Shown here: piece by piece, positions 6,923 to 11,242 of the stretch | How the letters are laid out: the number at the start of each line of letters is the position of its first letter | Position numbering within the stretch: position 1 is the stretch's first letter | From: Pedobacter sp. | Lineage (GTDB): Bacteria > Bacteroidota > Bacteroidia > Sphingobacteriales > Sphingobacteriaceae | Direction: 5' to 3' | Length of the DNA: 11,242 bases | Assembly: GCA_004295885.1 (NCBI GenBank) | Contig: SEDG01000072.1 | Location: 1 to 11,242, forward strand | Notes under the pieces: generated by a model | The model's input: only the letters and a program-made list of their open reading frames with translations | What the model was told of the DNA's origin: nothing | The model's database searches: none | Translations under genes and position numbers: made by a program

Positions 6923-7348
6923 ATGAAAACCATTTCTATCAATAGCACCGTTGAACTAAATGCAGTTGCAGAAGAATTATTAACATTTGCAAACGGTAAC
7001 AAATTCTTCATTTTCGAAGGCGAAATGGCTGCTGGAAAAACAACTTTTATAAAAGCTTTTTGCGCTATTTTGGGTGTAGATGATGTAGTTAGCAGTCCAA
7101 CGTTTTCCATTGTTAACGAATATGAAAGCCCTGCAGGATTAATTTATCATTTCGACTTTTATAGATTAAAAAACCAGCAAGAGGCTTATGATATTGGTTA
7201 CGAAGAATACTTTTACAGCGGTGATTATTGCCTTGTAGAATGGCCAAGTAAAGTAGAAGACCTTTTGCCAGAAAAGTACATCAAGGTTGAGATTGAGATT
7301 ACTGGTGAGGAGCAGCGTTTGTTTAAATTTACACGAGTTGATGGTTAA
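6923..7348 (+). CDS. tsaE: tRNA threonylcarbamoyladenosine biosynthesis ATPase TsaE
   Basis: TsaE is the small ATPase that works with TsaB, TsaC and TsaD to make N6-threonylcarbamoyl-adenosine at position 37 of ANN-decoding tRNAs, in the cytoplasm. The 141-residue protein shows Walker A GEMAAGKTT (33-41), the family motif SSPTFSIVNEY (57-67), HFDFYRL (76-82) and the C-terminal EWPSKVEDLLP (106-116). An in-frame ATG at 6866 would add 19 residues encoded by the upstream hairpins and terminator. The start at 6923 is preferred because it lies right behind TATCTTTG and gives the normal N-terminus before the Walker strand. The last codons and the stop fall inside a 7-base repeat array (from 7337), which seems to have supplied the C-terminal VDG. 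From memory the order porX-tsaE-ald recurs in Bacteroidota. Confidence 0.95.
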   Translation: MKTISINSTVELNAVAEELLTFANGNKFFIFEGEMAAGKTTFIKAFCAILGVDDVVSSPTFSIVNEYESPAGLIYHFDFYRLKNQQEAYDIGYEEYFYSGDYCLVEWPSKVEDLLPEKYIKVEIEITGEEQRLFKFTRVDG

Positions 7349-7415
7349 TAGTTGATGGACGATTGCCAGGGTATGTATACGAGCTGGCCATTAACCATTG
7401 ACCATTGTCTATAAA
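7337..7415. repeat. Paired 7-base arrays forming an inverted repeat between tsaE and ald
   Basis: The left array has heptamers GTTGATG (7337), GTTAATA (7344), GTTGATG (7351) and GACGATT (7358). The right array has CCATTAA (7388), CCATTGA (7395), CCATTGT (7402) and CTATAAA (7409). The right array is the reverse complement of the left: 7341-7358 and the complement of 7388-7405 agree at 15 of 18 positions. Between them GCCAG (7365-7369) and CTGGC (7384-7388) close a loop containing GTATAC. The left array begins inside tsaE and contains its stop codon. The rest of the spacer, to 7480, holds only a weak -7-like TATCTTCA at 7449-7456. Confidence 0.75.
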
Positions 7416-7480
7416 CCTTTTTCCATCACCATCTTCCAAAAAAAATCGTATCTTCAAACACCTAAAAACTACCGATTATC

Positions 7481-8707
7481 ATGGCTACAGGATTAAGAGA
7501 AGGCATGGCCGCTATTGCTCAGAGAGGATTAATGCAGACCCAAGAGGAGACGCTGGAAACTAACCAAAAAAGTAATAATCTATACATCGGTATTCCAAAA
7601 GAAACTTCGTTTCAAGAATGTAGAATTGCACTAACTCCGCTTTCTGTTGCGCTTTTAGTTAATAACGGGCATAGAGTGGTGATTGAATCTGGCGCTGGTG
7701 TTGCTGCGAACTTTACAGATAAAGACTATAGCGAACAAGGGGCCCAAATTTCTTACAGCAAAAAAGATGTTTACGCGGCCGATATCATTGTTAAAATTGC
7801 TCCGCCTACTTTAGAGGAGGTTGGTTTAATGCATAAAGGGCAAACGCTAATTTCAGCCTTGCAAATTGGGACTTTGAAAGAAGCCAATTTAAAAGCCATC
7901 CTTCATAAAAAAATCAATGCATTATGTTTTGAGAATTTGAGGGATGAAGGGAATGTTTTAAGTGTGGTACGTGCCATGGGCGAAATTGTTGGCTCAGCTT
8001 CTATATTTATCGCAGCAGAATATTTGAGTAGCGCATTTGGCGGAAAAGGTTTGATGTTAGGTGGTTTTACTGGCGTTCCACCTACCGAAATCGTAATTTT
8101 AGGTGCAGGCACTGTTGGCGAATATGCAGCTAGAACAGCTCTTTCTTTAGGTGCAGAAGTCAAGGTTTTTGACAGCTCTATTTTTAGGCTAAGGCGTTTG
8201 CAAAATAATTTGGGAAGCAGGGTTTTTACGTCTGTTATGCAACCTATCGTGCTTAACAAAGCGATAACAACTTGCGATGTAGTAATTGGCGCAGTGAGGT
8301 CTGAACATGGCCGCAGCCCTTGTTTAGTAATGGAAGAAACCGTTGCCAGAATGAAACCCCACTCTGTTGTTGTTGACGTAAGCATTGACCAAGGCGGTTG
8401 TTTTGAAACATCGGAGGTTACCAACCACAAAGACCCAGTTTTTAGAAAGCACGATGTGATTCATTATTGTGTGCCCAACATTGCATCAAGGGTTCCTAGA
8501 ACTGCTTCTTATGCTTTAACCAATATTTTTGCGCCAATTTTAGTGGATATTGGCGATATGGGTGGATTAATGAATTTGGTGTGGAATAAAGCAGGAATTC
8601 GTGAGGCTTTATATGCTTATCAAGGTCATTTAACAAATAAAGATTTAGCCAACATTTACAATCTCCCTTTTAAAGATTTGGAGTTATTAGTCGTTTCTAA
8701 TCAATAA
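7481..8707 (+). CDS. ald: Alanine dehydrogenase family protein (AlaDH/PNT superfamily)
   Basis: Alanine dehydrogenase interconverts L-alanine and pyruvate plus ammonia using NAD. The 408-residue protein has an N-terminal extension of about 30 residues, then the substrate domain beginning YIGIPKETSFQECRIALTP, and a Rossmann domain with GAGTVGEYAA at 208-217. By alignment to classical Ald, substrate-binding R15 is R48, K75 is K105 (DIIVKIAPP), and D270 is D303 in DVSIDQGG. However, the position of catalytic H96 (classical LFTYLHLA) reads LISALQIG here, placing Q128 where histidine is expected. The dehydrogenase fold is certain, but alanine as substrate is inferred. The start at 7481 gives the extended N-terminus I associate with Bacteroidota homologues; a later start near residue 34 is conceivable. 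It lies downstream of tsaE past a repeat-filled 132-base gap, so it probably has its own promoter. Confidence 0.85.
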   Translation: MATGLREGMAAIAQRGLMQTQEETLETNQKSNNLYIGIPKETSFQECRIALTPLSVALLVNNGHRVVIESGAGVAANFTDKDYSEQGAQISYSKKDVYAADIIVKIAPPTLEEVGLMHKGQTLISALQIGTLKEANLKAILHKKINALCFENLRDEGNVLSVVRAMGEIVGSASIFIAAEYLSSAFGGKGLMLGGFTGVPPTEIVILGAGTVGEYAARTALSLGAEVKVFDSSIFRLRRLQNNLGSRVFTSVMQPIVLNKAITTCDVVIGAVRSEHGRSPCLVMEETVARMKPHSVVVDVSIDQGGCFETSEVTNHKDPVFRKHDVIHYCVPNIASRVPRTASYALTNIFAPILVDIGDMGGLMNLVWNKAGIREALYAYQGHLTNKDLANIYNLPFKDLELLVVSNQ

Positions 8708-8712
8708 TGTTT

Positions 8713-8759
8713 CGTCATTGCGAGGCACAGCCTGTCCCGATTATTCGGGAAAGCAATCC
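8713..8759. repeat. Interspersed CGTCATTGCGAGG-type repeat with three-way-junction fold
   Basis: The stretch starts CGTCATTGCGAGG and ends AAGCAATCC, the two ends of an intergenic repeat I recall as common in Bacteroidota. Three stems nest exactly: outer ATTGC (8717-8721) with GCAAT (8753-8757); first arm AGGC-ACA-GCCT (8723-8733); second arm TCCCGA-TTAT-TCGGGA (8735-8750). Only single or paired bases separate them. It sits between ald and the dipeptidase gene, both plus strand, and could act as terminator or 3'-end protector, though no T-run follows. Confidence 0.65.
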
Positions 8760-8780
8760 ATTTTAGAAATTAAATTTTAG

Positions 8781-9467
8781 ATGAAAAACCTGAACATCCT
8801 TCTTTTTATCCTATCGATTTCTTTATCGGCTTGTGCTCAAAAAAATGCACAAAATCCTTTTGGGTTAAAAATAATCAACGACTATAAAGTTTACAAAGCT
8901 GATTGTAAAACTAACCCGAACAATGAGTTAATCGAGATTAAAAAAGCCATTCCGCCTGTGGTATTAGACATCCGCTATGCGACGAAAAACAACTTTATGC
9001 AACAGGTGATGTATAATCAAGCCAAAGCATTTGCAAGAAAACCTGTCGTAGAACATCTTAAAAAAATCCAAGCTGTTTTAAAAACAAAAGGCTACGGATT
9101 AAAAATATTTGATGCTTATCGTCCTTATGCAATTACTATAGCGTTTTGGGAAAAAGCAAGCGATAAAAACTTCGTAGCCAATCCAAATAAAGGTTCTAAA
9201 CATAACCGTGGCTGTGCGATAGATTTAACCATCATAGACCTCAAAACAGGCAAAGATGTGCCAATGCCTACGCCTTATGACAGTTTTGCTCCAGAAGCAG
9301 CTCCGCATTTTGAAAAGCTTCCAGCCGCAATTATTAAAAACAGAGATTTTTTAATCGCAACAATGCAGGCAAATGGCTTTAAGGTAATCTATAACGAATG
9401 GTGGCATTTCGATTTTAACGGCTGGCAAGATTATGATTTGATGGATATTCCATTTGAGAAATTGTAG
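8781..9467 (+). CDS. D-alanyl-D-alanine dipeptidase, VanX/DdpX family (M15D), lipoprotein
   Basis: This zinc peptidase splits the dipeptide D-Ala-D-Ala released from or destined for peptidoglycan. It has 228 residues. Residues 1-18 are a lipoprotein signal with lipobox L15-S-A-C18, so the mature enzyme should be membrane-anchored outside the cytoplasm; lipoprotein versions are unlike cytoplasmic enterococcal VanX. The family motif SKHNRGCAIDLT gives zinc ligands H141 and D148; EWWHFDF gives catalytic E206 and ligand H209; R114 in DAYRPYAI matches the VanX active-site arginine R71. All key residues are present. The ATG lies 73 bases after ald, beyond a repeat. Its stop is only 3 bases from the natural stop of the convergent MFS gene. 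A cell-wall salvage role is more likely than vancomycin resistance because no vanH, vanA or vanRS genes are here. Confidence 0.92.
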   Translation: MKNLNILLFILSISLSACAQKNAQNPFGLKIINDYKVYKADCKTNPNNELIEIKKAIPPVVLDIRYATKNNFMQQVMYNQAKAFARKPVVEHLKKIQAVLKTKGYGLKIFDAYRPYAITIAFWEKASDKNFVANPNKGSKHNRGCAIDLTIIDLKTGKDVPMPTPYDSFAPEAAPHFEKLPAAIIKNRDFLIATMQANGFKVIYNEWWHFDFNGWQDYDLMDIPFEKL

Positions 9468-9470
9468 CAT

Positions 9471-10426
9471 CTATTGAACAAGGTCCCTGGGCTTGTAAAT
9501 GAATTGAAGATAGATTAGTGCGATGAAAATAATACCAGTGCAGATGTAGAATATGCTTGGGATTGTCGCAATATCATCAATGAAAATACTTCCAGCGAAA
9601 TTCTTAAGATAACCGTTCGCCCATATTTATCAGAAACCTTGCCCGCAACAAATCTAATGAGTAGAGATGCGAGGGTAAACACCATAAAAAACAATCCCTT
9701 ATTGCTTGTACCCAAATGATGGCTCCAATCTGAAATTACAGTTAAGATTACACCATAACTGATATAACTCCATAAAACTATCAGCGCTGCTGGAAGAACC
9801 TGCCACTCGATAATGTCTTCTTTTTTAATTTTTAGATGCACTGCCTTGAACTTTTGCTTGTTAGGCAATGTTTCCTTCATATTCGCTAGAATAACGATTG
9901 ACAATAGCGCAAATAGAGACGAAGCATAAAATAACATGTCAATTGAAAAATGGTCGGTAATGGCGCTTCCAATTGCTGGTCCGATTGCTAAACCGGTGCT
10001 AAAACAAACGCCATGAACACCCATTGCTTCGCCCCATCTATCAGAAGGAACTAAATCGGCAACATAGGCGGAAGTTGCTGTTGGTTTAAAACCAGTAGAA
10101 AAACCGTGTAATAATCTTAAAAAAAGAAATCCTGCGACTGATGTTAATATTGGATATAAAAATCCACATAAAAAACATACAATGGAGCCAACCGCCATTA
10201 CAGGAACGCGGCCGATGGTGTCTGTTAACTTTCCGCTAAAGGGGCGAGAAATACCTGCCGTTAACGTAAAAAGCGCAATGATTAAGCCTTTATATTCTGA
10301 ACCGCCTAAAGCTGATAAATAAGCTGGCAACTCAGGAATGAGCATGTTAAAGCTAGCTGAAAAAAGAAAAGAGCTTAAACAAACTAGCCCAAATTGTAGG
10401 GTATAAATACTGGATGGAGATTGCAA
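9471..10426 (-). pseudogene. MFS transporter broken by an internal out-of-frame deletion
   Basis: This is the remains of a 12-helix major facilitator; its substrate is unknown. The open frame (10426-9515) gives 303 residues with helices 1-8 and both loop motifs, GKLTDTIGR (65-73) and GKVSDKYGR (262-270). After about residue 278 the reading turns into nonsense (EVFSLMILRQSQ) and stops. From about 9598 a different frame encodes AGSIFIDDIATIPSIFY, a good final helix, and a tail ending YKPRDLVQ at a TAG at 9473-9471. That stop lies 3 bases from the convergent dipeptidase gene, as expected for the original end. From the second loop motif to the end, about 125 residues are usual and about 60 remain, so helices 9-11 are gone. 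The only start giving helix 1 is TTG at 10426, right after an in-frame stop. The gene follows the histidine phosphatase by 12 bases. Confidence 0.78.
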
Positions 10427-10438
10427 TTAGATTATAAG

Positions 10439-10993
10439 TTACTTATTCATTTTCATTGCTTTAGCTTCTCCACCTTCAGTATGATGAGAAACGCCATAGC
10501 GGCTTGTTTTTACTTCAGTTTTTTTCCCTTTAACCGTAACCGTAAAAAGATAATCATAGTCATCATCAGTTAAAGGCTTAACTGGTTTTTCTCCACCAAA
10601 AGCTTCAATTACTTCTAAAACAGTGTTCGAATGTCCAACAATTAAAATGTTTTTGCCTTTTGCATTTTCCATTAATTGAGCTGCGAGTGCCTTTGTTTGC
10701 TCTGGATTATAGGTTTTAATGGAAATCCCTATTTTATCTGCTAATGGAAATCCCGTTAATTTGGTTCTTTTATAATTCGTAGCAAAAATAGAATCAATTT
10801 TTTGCCCTTTTAATTCTTTTGCAAGCGCCTGAGCCCTTTCACTGCCTTCTGGAGATAATTCTGGGTCTTTCTCTTTGGGGTCGCCAGTTAACTTTTCAGC
10901 ATGTCTAACCACATAAACTTTTAATGCTTTTTGTGCATTTACAGTTTGGTGACCAACAAGCAATAAGAAGCAAATTATTATAAAGTTTTTCAT
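10439..10993 (-). CDS. Exported histidine phosphatase superfamily protein (SixA/phosphoglycerate mutase-like)
   Basis: This is a histidine phosphatase that forms a phosphohistidine intermediate; the substrate is unknown. The 184-residue precursor starts with a signal peptide: basic MKN, a hydrophobic core at 4-13, and probable cleavage after A20 (VNA-QKA). The enzyme is therefore periplasmic, unlike cytoplasmic SixA. The catalytic motif is VVRHAEK, with R30 and H31; R76 in NYKRTKLT is the second phosphate-binding arginine; H121 in VGHSNT is the second catalytic histidine. The short length, with little inserted between motifs, fits the small SixA-like branch, not phytases. The tail from about 170 is rich in K, E and M and is likely disordered. 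It begins 9 bases after the aminotransferase-like gene and ends 12 bases before the MFS start, so the three share an operon. Confidence 0.88.
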   Translation of the reverse strand: MKNFIIICFLLLVGHQTVNAQKALKVYVVRHAEKLTGDPKEKDPELSPEGSERAQALAKELKGQKIDSIFATNYKRTKLTGFPLADKIGISIKTYNPEQTKALAAQLMENAKGKNILIVGHSNTVLEVIEAFGGEKPVKPLTDDDYDYLFTVTVKGKKTEVKTSRYGVSHHTEGGEAKAMKMNK

Positions 10994-11002
10994 ATTTATA
11001 TT

Positions 11003-11242
11003 CTAAAAGGATTCGATTAATTTTTTAATGTCAGATTTATCGTGCCAACTACTTAAAACAATTCTATTCACGTTCGGTCCGTCCTTATCGGGGTATGGGA
11101 ATGATGAAACGAGAATGTTGTTTGTCAGCAACTTTTCGCTAATGTCTGCATTTTTAAAGAAAAACACTGGAAAATCTTCAATAAAATGCCATTCGTCTTT
11201 TCCTTTCAGTTCCTCGCTCAAGGTAAAGACGTTGTCCCTTAG
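11003..11242 (-). CDS. PLP-dependent aminotransferase-like protein (class I/II, BioF/KBL-type), C-terminal part
   Basis: Only the last 79 codons lie in the window; the frame is open to the edge, so any start within it is false (the TTG at 11221 encodes an internal leucine). The end of the protein reads NNILVSSFPYPDKDGPNVNRIVLSSWHDKSDIKKLIESF with a TAG at 11005-11003. The pattern of a beta strand, a proline-rich turn, then (N/T)RIVLS-x-x-H-x-(K/D)-x-DI-x-x-L is the usual C-terminal domain ending of fold-type I PLP enzymes such as 8-amino-7-oxononanoate synthase and glycine C-acetyltransferase. The PLP lysine is outside the window. It is the first visible gene of an operon with the histidine phosphatase and the MFS gene. 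The exact enzyme cannot be told from this fragment. Confidence 0.6.
   Translation of the reverse strand, partial: LRDNVFTLSEELKGKDEWHFIEDFPVFFFKNADISEKLLTNNILVSSFPYPDKDGPNVNRIVLSSWHDKSDIKKLIESF

Noticed and set aside
7449..7456. TATCTTCA as a firm promoter for ald
   Set aside because: It misses two bases of the -7 consensus and no -33 box lies at the right distance, so it is mentioned only as a weak candidate.
7903..8430. 175-codon minus-strand frame inside ald
   Set aside because: It lies wholly within a well-supported gene on the other strand and resembles no protein family. The same holds for the shorter antisense frames over lpxA, lpxC/fabZ, lpxD, porX and tsaE.
8781..9467. Vancomycin resistance gene cluster
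   Set aside because: Only a VanX-like lipoprotein is present, with no ligase, VanH-type dehydrogenase or two-component pair next to it.
9515..9595. The C-terminal residues of the 303-residue MFS frame as a natural short transporter end
   Set aside because: They are an off-frame reading of a segment that in another frame encodes the expected last helix and tail.
11219..11221. TTG at 11221 as the start of a small 72-residue protein
   Set aside because: The frame stays open to the window edge and the sequence is the C-terminal end of a larger PLP enzyme; this codon is an internal leucine.

Overview
The window looks like chromosomal core DNA of a Bacteroidota bacterium, probably Sphingobacteriaceae (Pedobacter-like). 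The evidence is an AT-rich composition, an LpxC-FabZ fusion, the type IX secretion regulator PorX, Bacteroidota-type promoters (TTTG, 19 bases, TAnnTTTG) with almost no Shine-Dalgarno sites, and the short repeats in the spacers. The genus is inferred from memory of similar proteins and was not tested by search.

Region 1 (1-5106, minus strand) is a lipid A block read right to left: an HD-domain nucleotide phosphohydrolase, then lpxD, lpxC/fabZ and lpxA, then the first 136 codons of an ABC ATPase cut by the window edge. lpxD has a textbook promoter that puts the transcript start almost on its ATG. lpxD, lpxC/fabZ and lpxA are packed 2 bases apart or overlapping, so the first three steps of lipid A synthesis are made together with a FabZ dehydratase of fatty-acid synthesis, which competes for the same 3-hydroxyacyl-ACP pool.

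Region 2 (5262-8707, plus strand) reads away from region 1: porX (receiver plus PglZ domain), tsaE (tRNA t6A ATPase) and ald (alanine dehydrogenase family). The true tsaE start is at 6923, directly behind a TAnnTTTG element. Region 3 (8781-9467, plus) is a lipoprotein D-Ala-D-Ala dipeptidase of the VanX/M15D family.

Region 4 (9471-11242, minus) reads towards region 3: the end of a PLP-dependent aminotransferase-like enzyme, an exported histidine phosphatase, and an MFS transporter. The transporter is broken by an internal out-of-frame deletion: helices 1-8 are intact, helices 9-11 are missing, and helix 12 with the natural stop survives in another frame 3 bases from the dipeptidase gene.

The least explained material lies in the spacers. 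The lpxA/ABC and tsaE/ald gaps consist largely of short arrays with a 7-base period, and the HD/porX gap holds one with an 8-base period. The porX/tsaE gap has stacked hairpins and a terminator, and the ald/dipeptidase gap has a repeat that can fold into a three-way junction. I see no CRISPR, tRNA, rRNA, transposase or phage defence system, and no convincing new multigene system.
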